A DNA stretch of 64,000 nt from Nitrospira sp. ND1 (GCF_900170025.1 NZ_FWEX01000006.1:100668-164667); one strand, 5' to 3'. Shown: positions 45,295-53,338, numbered from the stretch's first letter. Notes: generated from the letters alone by a model not told the origin. Numbers and translations are program-made.

Positions 45295-45311
45295 CCAGGG
45301 TTGCCCCTAGT
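45295..45311 (-). promoter_or_regulatory. CTAG-box facing the zinc-ribbon gene (strong copy)
   Basis: The minus-strand reading is ACTAGG-GGCAA-CCCTGG, identical to its partner outside the spacer. It ends 67 bases before the plus-strand start at 45379. Confidence 0.65.
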
Positions 45312-45378
45312 GATGTCTCTGAGCGCTATTCCTTACGATCACAAGTGTCATTGATGCCACCGAACGGGAGGACGCACC

Positions 45379-45600
45379 ATGCACTGTCATCGTTGCAATA
45401 ATTTGATGTTCCCGATTGCCTTACAGGACTGGGGCGGCGGATTAATGAGGAAAGACTCGCCCGCCTGGCGATGCTTCGCCTGCGGGGAGATCATGGATCA
45501 GCAAATCCGGAACAACCGGAACAAGGACCATGAGAGCGAGGAGGCGCGTCACAACAGAGGAGCGCGACATCGTATCAACGCCATAGCGGTACAGCGATAG
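45379..45600 (+). CDS. Small zinc-ribbon protein
   Basis: A 73-residue protein with two CxxC pairs, CHRC at the N-terminus and CFAC in the middle, forming a likely zinc ribbon, followed by a basic tail rich in Arg and Asn. GGGAGG precedes the ATG. It is divergent from the di-haem cytochrome gene and shares its paired CTAG-boxes. Role unknown; regulatory or nucleic-acid binding is plausible for such ribbons. Confidence 0.72.
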   Translation: MHCHRCNNLMFPIALQDWGGGLMRKDSPAWRCFACGEIMDQQIRNNRNKDHESEEARHNRGARHRINAIAVQR

Positions 45601-45622
45601 CCCGGCCGACTAGGACGGCGTG

Positions 45623-46167
45623 TCAGTCGTCCTGGTCGGATTCCTCATCGGACACCGATGCCACGAATGTACCGCCTGCGTTTACGATCAGACAGGCTGT
45701 TTCCCAGATGTCACGTACAATGAAATGGGGCCAGCGCATGGCGGTCATATCCCAGTCAGTCTCACTCCCGTTCAAACAGAGTATGGTGTTGCACCCCAAC
45801 AAGCAGCCGACTTCAATGTTGTCCAGCCGGTCGCCGACGAGCCATGAGCAGGCCAGATCAATGTGCAATGCCGCCGTCGCATCAAGGAGGGGCATGATCT
45901 GTTTGCTGAGCGGGGTCGGCCTGGTGCTATAGCGGACAGCATCGCATGTGCTGCTTCCCTCATGGCTTCGGCGCAGACGGCAAGGGCGTCCGATGTGAAT
46001 AGGACGATCGTGAATCCCGCCAGGGTCAAGAGGCGATAAGCTCTCCGTTCCGCTTCGCCGGCCGTAGCTGAAGCGGGCCGAGAATACATTCCCTGACGCC
46101 CGACCATTTCCCTCGCTACTACGAACACTGCCTTCTCCCGCATCCCGGCCGACATGTGGTTTCTCAC
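45623..46167 (-). pseudogene. Frameshifted HAD-family phosphatase remnant
   Basis: Two overlapping frames together give a HAD hydrolase of the histidinol-phosphatase/GmhB type. The N-terminal part from a GTG at 46167 (REKAVFVVAREMVG, AGFTIVLFTSDA, AAHAML) is in one frame. The C-terminal part (LSKQIMPLLDATAALHIDLA, SWLVGDRLDNIEVG) is in another; the shift falls near 45925-45945. Motif I, normally LDRDG, reads VAREM, so the nucleophilic Asp is gone. The GTG overlaps the upstream gene stop (GTGA). It is probably decayed; a sequencing error could explain the shift but not the lost motif. Confidence 0.6.
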
Positions 46168-46421
46168 GTCTTTGCTGAACTCCTCGACTTCCGGCGAGAC
46201 CTTGTGGACCTCGAATTCGAAGCGCGTTGAGGAACTTTGATTCCGGACTTCCGCGCCTTCGAGAGCCCAATGGCCACAGCCTGCTTACGAGACTTCACCG
46301 GATGTTTGCCGGTTTTCATGTGCTCAATCTCTTCTTTCACGAAAGCACCGGCTTGCGTCGTCGCAGCCTTTCCCTCTCGTTTCGTCTTGCGCGTCTCTTC
46401 GAAAGTCTTTTTTTTCGGCAT
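46164..46421 (-). CDS. DUF6496-like basic stress-associated protein
   Basis: An 85-residue basic protein with the conserved core GKHPVKSRKQAVAIGLSKAR, found in short proteins common in bacterial stress-gene clusters, and a Ser/Arg-rich tail. GAGGAG precedes the ATG. It overlaps the HAD remnant downstream and lies 15 bases from the membrane gene upstream. Function unknown; nucleic-acid binding is suggested by charge only. Confidence 0.72.
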   Translation of the reverse strand: MPKKKTFEETRKTKREGKAATTQAGAFVKEEIEHMKTGKHPVKSRKQAVAIGLSKARKSGIKVPQRASNSRSTRSRRKSRSSAKT

Positions 46422-46436
46422 GCTGAATCTCCTCGG

Positions 46437-46637
46437 TTATGGCGTGGCCGGCGTGTGGCCGTAGCCCTCGATTGGATGCCGCCCGATCGTCAGCACGACC
46501 GCCACGAGCCCTAGAAGTATGATCAGGTAAAATCTAATCCTGAAGGCGTCTGTGTAGGGTGTGTTGAACACTCCGAACGCATACAATGCAGTGATGATCA
46601 TTCCTATCAGCACAGTGGCGACGAGCAACGTGACCAT
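46437..46637 (-). CDS. Small two-span membrane protein
   Basis: A 66-residue protein with two hydrophobic helices (TLLVATVLIGMIITALYAFG and FYLIILLGLVAVVLTIG) and a short polar tail. It starts 4 bases after the stop of the proline-rich gene, so the two are probably co-translated. No family is recognised. Confidence 0.65.
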   Translation of the reverse strand: MVTLLVATVLIGMIITALYAFGVFNTPYTDAFRIRFYLIILLGLVAVVLTIGRHPIEGYGHTPATP

Positions 46638-46641
46638 GACG

Positions 46642-46794
46642 TCACCTCACTTTCATCGGTGGGTTCCCATCGATCGGGTCCTTTTGTGGGGGCTCATCGG
46701 TAGGTGGGTCTTGCCGCGGAGGAGGATCCTCCGGCGGTTCCTGCTTTGGCGATTTTTTACGACCCGGTTCTCTTACTGGTGCCGGAGCGCCCAT
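46642..46794 (-). CDS. Proline-rich 50-residue microprotein
   Basis: A 50-residue frame (start MGAPAPVREPGRKK) rich in Pro, Glu, Asp and Lys, with repeated EPP/DPP units and no hydrophobic segment. An ideal AAGGAGG site lies just before the ATG. Tight coupling with the membrane gene at 46437 supports it. It is the smallest of five proline-rich short proteins here. Confidence 0.62.
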   Translation of the reverse strand: MGAPAPVREPGRKKSPKQEPPEDPPPRQDPPTDEPPQKDPIDGNPPMKVR

Positions 46795-46821
46795 AGGTAT
46801 ACCTCCTTGGTCTTATCGAGT

Positions 46822-47169
46822 TCACCGTTCAGCCTGTCTCCACAATGACGTCCAGCCTCCGCCGAAGCGTTCTCTTAGAGGCGCTCGAACCAAGGCCAGC
46901 GATATTGCCGCAATCCCGACGACGATGCTGCCGCAGGCTCGTTCGTCCGGATACTCCAGAATAAACGGCGCAGCGACGAGCCAGACACCCAGCGCGAGAT
47001 TGGCCCATTGCACCGCTCGCAGGCACTCCGAGATCGCGATCGCCCCGAAGGTGGCCATCCACACCCCGACGAACTGGTTGCTGAGGCGGGCATGGCCGCC
47101 ATACCCCATCACATCCGGGGCCGCCGCCAACCAGACTCCGAGCATGCCGGTCACTGCCGGGGGCCACAC
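46822..47169 (-). CDS. SPW-repeat membrane protein
   Basis: A 115-residue membrane protein with four predicted helices and two copies of the SPW-like motif (GVWLAAAPDVMGY and GVWLVAAPFILEY). The GTG start at 47169 lies downstream of the VKOR gene by 25 bases. The SPW family is of unknown function; genes of this type often accompany VKOR-like and epimerase genes, as here. Confidence 0.75.
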   Translation of the reverse strand: MWPPAVTGMLGVWLAAAPDVMGYGGHARLSNQFVGVWMATFGAIAISECLRAVQWANLALGVWLVAAPFILEYPDERACGSIVVGIAAISLALVRAPLRERFGGGWTSLWRQAER

Positions 47170-47194
47170 GATTGGGCCGCCTTTCTTTGGATGA

Positions 47195-47758
47195 TTATCC
47201 GCTCCATACCGCCTTGCCCTCGCCTTTCCAAAAGGTCGTCCACACCGCTTTCCTCTGCTCTTTAGCCCGTTTCAGGACCTGCAGACTGGCCAACACTTCG
47301 TCCATCGCCGGTCCGATCATCACAACGGAAATCACGGCCGACAAGAGACACAATGTGCACCACGCGTGCAAGAGAAGCGGCTGGGCTGTCACCAGCAAAA
47401 CACTGACCAACCCCAACGGCCCCACCGCCAACCCGAACAGGATCACCATCCAGGGCATGGTTCTCCAACGCATGGTTCCACCGATTGCACCGGCCACCGC
47501 GTCGATCGCATAGGCCATCGCCCCGAGAATCGCATCCGGCACCGGAAACACTCGTGACAGCGGCGAATGCAGCACGGTCTCGCTGCCCCGCTCAAACCAC
47601 GGTTCCCAGACAGATTCGATGATCCCCCATTGATACAATCCGAGATACCCCGAAATGAGAAACCCGAGAATCGCCACTCCGATCAGCCACAGACGTTCGG
47701 ACCAACTCGACGGGTTATACGTCCATCCGGGGGGTCGAAGAGAGTCGGTTCCCGTCAT
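47195..47758 (-). CDS. Vitamin K epoxide reductase (VKOR)-family membrane protein
   Basis: A 187-residue protein with four or five hydrophobic helices and a CTLC active-site motif typical of VKOR, which in bacteria reoxidises thiol oxidases using quinone. The periplasmic loop Cys pair of classical VKOR is absent: the corresponding stretch reads RGSETVLHSPLSRVFPVP. This may be a subfamily with a different function. The ATG at 47758 overlaps the epimerase stop (ATGA), showing translational coupling. Confidence 0.75.
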   Translation of the reverse strand: MTGTDSLRPPGWTYNPSSWSERLWLIGVAILGFLISGYLGLYQWGIIESVWEPWFERGSETVLHSPLSRVFPVPDAILGAMAYAIDAVAGAIGGTMRWRTMPWMVILFGLAVGPLGLVSVLLVTAQPLLLHAWCTLCLLSAVISVVMIGPAMDEVLASLQVLKRAKEQRKAVWTTFWKGEGKAVWSG

Positions 47759-48840
47759 CGTTTTTCCTCCAGTTCGGCGGGGAGGCTCAAGTGATGAGCG
47801 CGATACCAAGCCACCGGGTCTCGTCTAAGCGCGTCGATCATCTTCGGCAGCGTGTCCCGGAGTGAATGCCGGGGCTCCCAATGGAGCCACTCCTTGGCGC
47901 GGCTCACGTCCAAAGCATAATGATCGTCGGCAAAATCGATCATCCAAGGTTTAATAAACGGATCCTCCAGCAGCGGCGTCACGCCCTGCAGCCAGGCGCC
48001 AGTCTTCGCCATCATCTTCGGAATTCGTACGGTGTCCCAGTCTTCGCCATGCAGCAATCGTCCTAATCGATGCTGTAATTCGTCGTAGGTCAGCGGCTCC
48101 GGTTCGCCCAACAACATCACTGCCGTCTCAGGCAAAGTTCGGCGACGTTCGAGCACGCGCACAATCGCGTCGACCAGGTCTTCGAGATGCAGAAACGATT
48201 GGCCATGGGAAATATGACCGGGAAACATCTTGCTCGTGATGTGGCGTTCGTAGATCCGCTCGATTTGATGTGCCAGCGGAATGGATTGACAGTCATCGTC
48301 ATACACCCCGGCGATTCGCAAGACGGCCGTCGGATAGTTCCCCCGTTCCTTCTCAAGCATCCGCTCCGTCTCCACTTTCGATTGCGGATAGGGCCAACGG
48401 GGATCGAGCGGCCATTCCTCAGTGATCGCTTCTCCTGGTTCGCAGGGTTTATGCACGAGCATCGTGCTGGAGAAGATGAATCGCGCCACCCGGAACCCGA
48501 GGGCATGCAGGGCGCGAAGCAGGCGTCGAGTCCCCTCGACCGTGACTTCACTGTACTTGGAACTGGGCTCACCCGAGAAATCGAAATACGCGGCCAGATG
48601 AACAACCGCGGCGATATCCGAGCCAAAGCGCCCTTTAACCATGGTGAGGGCCTGGACGACGCTGTCATCCGAGGTGAGATCACAAGGGATATTGTCCGCT
48701 GAGGACGGCGGATGCGGTTCACCGGGCCGATCCAATCCTGCCACTCGAAACTGAGCAGATAGTCGATCGGCAGTTCGAGCGCCAATGAGCCCACTGCTTC
48801 CTGTTACTAACACTAACTCCTTGGGTGTTGTTGTTTGCAT
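47755..48840 (-). CDS. NAD-dependent epimerase/dehydratase (extended SDR)
   Basis: The 361 residues form an extended short-chain dehydrogenase: NAD-binding VLVTGSSGLIGARTAD at the N-terminus, AAVVHLAAYFDF, and a YPQSKVETER catalytic Tyr/Lys pair. Substrate is a nucleotide sugar or related compound by family. The start is taken at the ATG 48840 just before the Rossmann strand; an ATG 17 codons upstream is possible. It is the first gene of a coupled set with VKOR and SPW. Confidence 0.85.
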   Translation of the reverse strand: MQTTTPKELVLVTGSSGLIGARTADRLSAQFRVAGLDRPGEPHPPSSADNIPCDLTSDDSVVQALTMVKGRFGSDIAAVVHLAAYFDFSGEPSSKYSEVTVEGTRRLLRALHALGFRVARFIFSSTMLVHKPCEPGEAITEEWPLDPRWPYPQSKVETERMLEKERGNYPTAVLRIAGVYDDDCQSIPLAHQIERIYERHITSKMFPGHISHGQSFLHLEDLVDAIVRVLERRRTLPETAVMLLGEPEPLTYDELQHRLGRLLHGEDWDTVRIPKMMAKTGAWLQGVTPLLEDPFIKPWMIDFADDHYALDVSRAKEWLHWEPRHSLRDTLPKMIDALRRDPVAWYRAHHLSLPAELEEKR

Positions 48841-49205
48841 GAGACCTGTGCTCAGCAAGAGCAATGCCGAAGCGCATTCAGATAGCCCCATTCAGACATT
48901 ACAGCCCTATCATTGCCATGAACGGGCGAGTTGGCCCCTTAGAGCCACCGTTTTATATCCGGGGACTTTCTCTCGCGAGGACGAGGCCTGAATCATGTCT
49001 CGCGAAGGCTCTCAGTTCGGATGGATTGTCCCATGAGAGACATTTTGTCCCCGAGATCCGGGAAGCAGGCCCATCATGACAACCGGGTCATGCTCGTACG
49101 AGCCGCCCTCTGGTGGAACGGAACAGGCCTATTATGTTTGGGAGGGAAAGGCGCGGCTCTTGCTAGGAGAGTAGGCCTGACCACATTCAACATGAGGGAG
49201 TCATC
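48841..49205. other. Divergent intergenic region, no gene seen
   Basis: About 365 bases separate the epimerase gene from the plus-strand gene starting near 49206-49239. Two copies of TCTCGCGA (48971-48978 and 48998-49005) lie 27 bases apart. No convincing gene, terminator or strong CTAG-box was found. The promoters of both divergent genes must lie here. Confidence 0.5.
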
Positions 49206-49238
49206 ATTAAATATATTACTCGCAGCATCGGCATTCGG

Positions 49239-50045
49239 ATGATGATCTGCTTCGGTCTCATCGGAATGTGGGGTTCCGTGCTACCGATGGCGGAATCAGC
49301 GGAAGCCGGACAGCGTATCAATCCCGGCGAAGGAGCTCAATTGCGAGACGATGCGGAAAAACTCCTGAAAGGGAATCGCTCTGTATTAGGAAAGGTGTTG
49401 GCAATCACATCGGATCAGATCAAAGTCGACATCGGGGAAGTGCAGCCCCGCTTCCTCCCCCTCAAACAGGCCCAGCAGAAAGGGTTCCTCGGTATCACGG
49501 AAGGGGATGATTTGATCGTCGTGCTGAATGCGCAAAATCTGTTGGTGGACTATCACCCGCTGGACGGGCAAGCCAGCGCCCATACGATTATTCGAGGAGA
49601 GATCGCCCAAAACCTCCCGGTGGGTCAGGAACGGGTCGTGATTAAGTCCGCCGGGAAAGAAATGTCCTTCACCATCCGTTCACAGGCACGCAGCAAAGTT
49701 GCCGCGATACCCGTCGGCGTGGCCGCTGTGTTCTTGATCGATGAGACGAATCAGATTGCGGATGTAGGACTGTCCGGTCAACAGACCAGCAAACAGGCCG
49801 ATCGACTCACAGACTCCATGCCGCCCATCAAGGGCGCCCATAAGCAGATAGACGGTACCGTTACCAGCCCGCTCCGGGCCAATCACATTACCGTTCGAAC
49901 GGCCAATGGGTCTGAGAAACCTTTTGAAGTACGGGAGCTCCTTCACAAAAAACTCGCCGCCCTTCGTAAAGGGGATGCCGTCATTCTGCTCGTAGATACA
50001 GATGATAAAGTGATCGATGTTGCGGTGCCACCGCCGGGACGGTGA
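49239..50045 (+). CDS. Exported protein with three copies of a beta repeat
   Basis: At least 268 residues. After a signal-like N-terminus, three units of about 60 residues follow: GKVLAITSDQIKVDIGE..., GEIAQNLPVGQERVVIKSAG... and GTVTSPLRANHITVRTANGS..., each ending in a short hydrophobic strand and a D/N-rich turn. One copy of the unit also occurs in the protein at 3883. The listed ATG lacks a ribosome site. Reading on upstream, GAGGGAG (49194-49200) is spaced for a start at an ATT (49206), which would add basic residues and improve the signal peptide. Function unknown. Confidence 0.65.
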   Translation: MMICFGLIGMWGSVLPMAESAEAGQRINPGEGAQLRDDAEKLLKGNRSVLGKVLAITSDQIKVDIGEVQPRFLPLKQAQQKGFLGITEGDDLIVVLNAQNLLVDYHPLDGQASAHTIIRGEIAQNLPVGQERVVIKSAGKEMSFTIRSQARSKVAAIPVGVAAVFLIDETNQIADVGLSGQQTSKQADRLTDSMPPIKGAHKQIDGTVTSPLRANHITVRTANGSEKPFEVRELLHKKLAALRKGDAVILLVDTDDKVIDVAVPPPGR

Positions 50046-50065
50046 GCACAAATGCTCCCGCGCAT

Positions 50066-51451
50066 TCATAGGCTGCCATGCGCGGGAGCGGCAGTCGCCA
50101 TGCCGTATTGACGGAGCTTTCGAAGCAGCGTCTTCCGATGGATGCCGAGAATGACGGCCGATCGACCCACATCATGCCGGTGTGAATCGAGCACCCGCAA
50201 GATGTGGTCTCGTTCAAGATTCTCCAGCGTCACCCATCCCTGAGCGCGCGCGAGGGACTCCGGCGCAGCGTTCTTGACGACCGGAGGAAGATCCTCCGGA
50301 TAGATCACGGCATGCGGACTCAAAGCGACGGCTCTCTCAATCGCATGTTCGAGTTCCCGAACGTTGCCCGGCCACCAGTATCGACTCAACAATTCCATGG
50401 CTTCGGAGGAGATCTCCTTCACCGGCGGAATTTTTATCGCCCCGTACAGGTTGAGGAACCGTTGCGCCAGGGCTGGAATGTCCTCCGGGCGCTCTCTCAA
50501 GGGCGGTATGTCGATCGTGACGACATTCATTCGATAATAGAGATCTTCGCGGAATGTCCCTGCGCGGACGAGAGGTTCGAGGGGCAGCTTGGAAGCCGCA
50601 ATAATCCGCACGTCCAGCGACGTCGAAGCGCTGCTCCCGACACGCCGGATCTCCTTCTCCTGGATGACTCGTAATAGCTTGGCTTGCAGAGCCGGAGACA
50701 AGTCAGCGACCTCGTCCAGAAAACAGGTCCCGGAATGTGCCTTTTCAAGGAGACCTTTGCGCGATGACACCGCCCCGGTAAAAGATCCACGTTCATGTCC
50801 GAACAATTCGGATTCGAGCAGACTGTCTGCAAGTGCCCCCCCATCGACGGTGACGAAGGGGCCGCTGCTTCGAGGGCCGCTGACGTGAATGGCGCGAGCG
50901 ATGAGTTCCTTTCCGGTACCGCTCTCGCCTTGTAATAAAACGGTGCTGTCGGTTTGTGCCACCCGGGCGATCGCTTTGTACACATGCACCATGCGTGGAC
51001 TACTGCCGACGAGACTACCGAACGGCGAAGCGTCTTCCGGCTGCAGGTCTGAGGCGGTGGGACTCTCTGAAGGCGGAGAGGTATGTTCTAGTGCCCGTCT
51101 GGCGACGCATCGCACTTCATCGACAATAAATGGTTTAGTCAAATAATCGAAGGCACCGGCTTTAAGACCCTCTACGGCAGTCCTGAGAGAACCGTGGGCC
51201 GTCATCAACACCACGGGCATATTCGGGAAGCGGGTACGCATTTCAGTGAGAAACGTCAGGCCATCGAGCTGAGGCAGTTGCAAATCCGTTAAAATCAGAT
51301 CCGCTGATCCCTGCTCGAAATATCGCCGCGCGCTTTTCGGATCACGCGCGGATGACACCTCATAACCCTCATGGGACAAAATGTTGCGCAATTCCTGAGC
51401 AGCCTCAGCGTTGCTATCGACGAGAAGAATTCGGGCATGTGAAATAGTCAT
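50066..51451 (-). CDS. Sigma-54-dependent response regulator (NtrC family)
   Basis: A 461-residue activator: receiver (D56 in ILTDLQLPQLDG), AAA+ domain with Walker A GESGTGKE, the sigma-54-contacting GSFTGA loop (a natural GAFTGA variant) and Walker B CFLDEVADL, then a Fis-type helix-turn-helix (LERDHILRVLDSH...GIHRKTLLRKLRQYG). The start at 51451 places the receiver at the N-terminus. No kinase is adjacent. It ends 20 bases past the convergent 49239 gene. Confidence 0.93.
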   Translation of the reverse strand: MTISHARILLVDSNAEAAQELRNILSHEGYEVSSARDPKSARRYFEQGSADLILTDLQLPQLDGLTFLTEMRTRFPNMPVVLMTAHGSLRTAVEGLKAGAFDYLTKPFIVDEVRCVARRALEHTSPPSESPTASDLQPEDASPFGSLVGSSPRMVHVYKAIARVAQTDSTVLLQGESGTGKELIARAIHVSGPRSSGPFVTVDGGALADSLLESELFGHERGSFTGAVSSRKGLLEKAHSGTCFLDEVADLSPALQAKLLRVIQEKEIRRVGSSASTSLDVRIIAASKLPLEPLVRAGTFREDLYYRMNVVTIDIPPLRERPEDIPALAQRFLNLYGAIKIPPVKEISSEAMELLSRYWWPGNVRELEHAIERAVALSPHAVIYPEDLPPVVKNAAPESLARAQGWVTLENLERDHILRVLDSHRHDVGRSAVILGIHRKTLLRKLRQYGMATAAPAHGSL

Positions 51452-51590
51452 CTGTACAGGTCCATGAAGGCCATCAATTAGGCCCGGTATAGAAATTGTA
51501 GAGTACGCCCCAGGGGCAACATCGTAACCTGGAAGAAACCCTGGCCACGAGACAATCGAGAACCATGAGTCGGCCTCAGCGTGGTACAGC

Positions 51591-51839
51591 ATGGAATGGC
51601 TGGGACATGACGTGAGTAATCCTCCTCCTCTGCCTGGCGTTGGTCATCATTGCCGCATCATCACATGCTTCCTGGCGCTCCTGAGCGCGCTCATTCCTCC
51701 TGTCACCAGCGCTCAGATTCTTCAAAAACCAGAGCCTATTCCACCTGCGCCCATTCCAGGGCCGATTCCAAAACCGATTCCTCCGTCACCGATCCCGGCT
51801 CCTGCTCCAAAGCCGATCCCCCCTGCCCCTCCCCATTAA
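51591..51839 (+). CDS. Exported proline-rich protein
   Basis: An 82-residue protein: a hydrophobic signal (RIITCFLALLSALIPPVTSA) followed by a tail built of PEPIPPAPIPGPIPKPIPPS-like units, nearly half proline. The GTG at 51612 is an alternative start. It is divergent from the NtrC-type gene. It resembles the proline-rich parts of the proteins at 3883 and 35594. Confidence 0.62.
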   Translation: MEWLGHDVSNPPPLPGVGHHCRIITCFLALLSALIPPVTSAQILQKPEPIPPAPIPGPIPKPIPPSPIPAPAPKPIPPAPPH

Positions 51840-51890
51840 CCCGGTTGCTCCTGATGTTCAGTTGTGAAGAAAATTGTGGTCTCATACGGA

Positions 51891-51903
51891 GGACAAGTTG
51901 TCC
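51891..51903. repeat. Short perfect palindrome
   Basis: The sequence GGACAA-G-TTGTCC is a perfect 6-bp inverted repeat around one base, in the intergenic DNA between the proline-rich gene and the 52114 gene. An operator is possible; there is no other support. Confidence 0.3.
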
Positions 51904-52113
51904 CGTGCGGGATACTTCGCTCCCTTCACGACCACGCCGTTGCCCCAATCGCACTCCATCGCGCGCATTTTAGAGAGTGCGCCCTCCGGCATGCCGTTTG
52001 CTCATATGTCCGATTGAGTCAGGTCGAAACACTCAGAGCACTCCGGTGCAACGCTCTGGGCGAGAGTCACCTCACGGCAGGTTTGGTCTCGCCCTCCACA
52101 GAATGGGGCAGGT

Positions 52114-52668
52114 ATGAAACACCTGAGCCTATATGCGCTGATGGTAGTGGTCGCGGCAGGAATCTCGCTTCCATGCGAGGCGTTGGAATTTACCGCAGAG
52201 CGACTATCCCGTAGCGGTCAGGAAGTTCACCATGCCCGGATCTTCTACCGCGACCACATGTGGCGGTTGGAATACAACGAGCCTGGAGCCGTCAGCGCGA
52301 CAATCGTCAGGGCCGACCGTAACCAGGTCTGGCACCTGATCCCCTCGATCCATCACTTCAGGACGGAGTCATACGGCAGCGACTATGCGCTGCACCTCAC
52401 GATCCGATTGGATAACGAGACATCACGAGAATTCATCGGCACGCAGACCTTAGACGGGCATCCGACCACGCTGTACGAAGTGATTGCGACCGGTCCCGGA
52501 GGACAACAGGAAACCTATTATCAATGGGTCGCTACCGATATGAATTTTCCACTCAAGCTCGTCAAAAAGGACGGTGACTGGATGGTGGAATATCGTGACG
52601 TCAAGCTGGGCCGGCTCGCCGACTCGTTTTTCCAGCTTCCGCACCGGTATGTGCCGATGGAGCCATAA
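52114..52668 (+). CDS. Exported LolA/DUF4412-like protein
   Basis: A 184-residue protein with a signal peptide (MKHLSLYALMVVVAAGISLP) and a beta-rich body. Segments such as RIFYRDHMWRLEY, HLIPSIHHFR and FPLKLVKKDGDWMVEYRDVK resemble the LolA/DUF4412 half-barrel that carries lipids or lipoproteins across the periplasm. GGGGCAGG precedes the ATG. It is followed closely by the stress-protein pseudogene. Confidence 0.65.
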   Translation: MKHLSLYALMVVVAAGISLPCEALEFTAERLSRSGQEVHHARIFYRDHMWRLEYNEPGAVSATIVRADRNQVWHLIPSIHHFRTESYGSDYALHLTIRLDNETSREFIGTQTLDGHPTTLYEVIATGPGGQQETYYQWVATDMNFPLKLVKKDGDWMVEYRDVKLGRLADSFFQLPHRYVPMEP

Positions 52669-52679
52669 GGGGATCCTTT

Positions 52680-53250
52680 ATGACCAATTCAACGTCCCTG
52701 CATCAGGCCCCCGGAGCAGGCGGTCATGTCATCGTCGGCCTCCTGCCGAGCGTGGATGCCGCCAGACTGGCTCTTGAATCTCTCCGTTCGCAGGGTGTTT
52801 CAGACGAGCAGATCGGACTGGCCATGCGGCAAGCGGACAACCCCTCTCAACGACCGAGGAGGACCGGCCCTCACCCACAGCGGAGGAGGCCACCAAGGGG
52901 GTTGTAGGAGGCGGTATCATCGGAAGGCTTGCCGGGTTGCTGACAGCGGCAGGCTTCGCGACCATCCCCGGTCTGGCTCCCCTGCTGGCAGGTGGATCGC
53001 TCATTTCTTTATTGGGAGCAACCGGTGCCTCCATCGTGGCGGCAAGTGGACTCGGCCTGTCACTAGTGGCCTCGTCGGCGCGTTGATCAGTATCAATCTA
53101 CCTGAAACCGCGCTCCATCATTAGGAGCAGGCGGTACACCGGAGCAATGTACTCATCACCGTCAGAACCGACAGGGATTCCCAGAAGATTCTGCATGTAC
53201 TGACCTCCGCAGGAGCCGACACGCACGTGCAATCGCAACGCCCACGATGA
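52680..53250 (+). pseudogene. Degraded YflT/general-stress-type gene
   Basis: The first frame starts GGHVIVGLLPSVDAARLALE, typical of the YflT domain of general stress proteins. Around 52845-52851 the reading frame shifts and continues as TTEEDRPSPTAEEATKGVV and a Gly/Leu-rich segment. A second shift occurs near 53057-53062 and leads to GLVGALISINLPETALHH, which meets a TAG at 53122-53124. After it the same frame resumes (EQAVHRSNVLITVRTDRD) to a TGA at 53248-53250. Three separate lesions make this a pseudogene of a protein of about 190 residues. Confidence 0.75.
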
Positions 53251-53338
53251 TCGCCGATTACATGGGTTCGTCGACAAACCTGATAAGGGATGAGCGCTGG
53301 GGAATGGAAGGAACCGCCGGGAAACTTCCCGGGCACGT

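Noticed and set aside
45605-45622. GACTAGGACGGC as a CTAG-box between the zinc-ribbon gene and the HAD remnant
   Set aside because: It lies between convergent gene ends and lacks the CCCTGG half.
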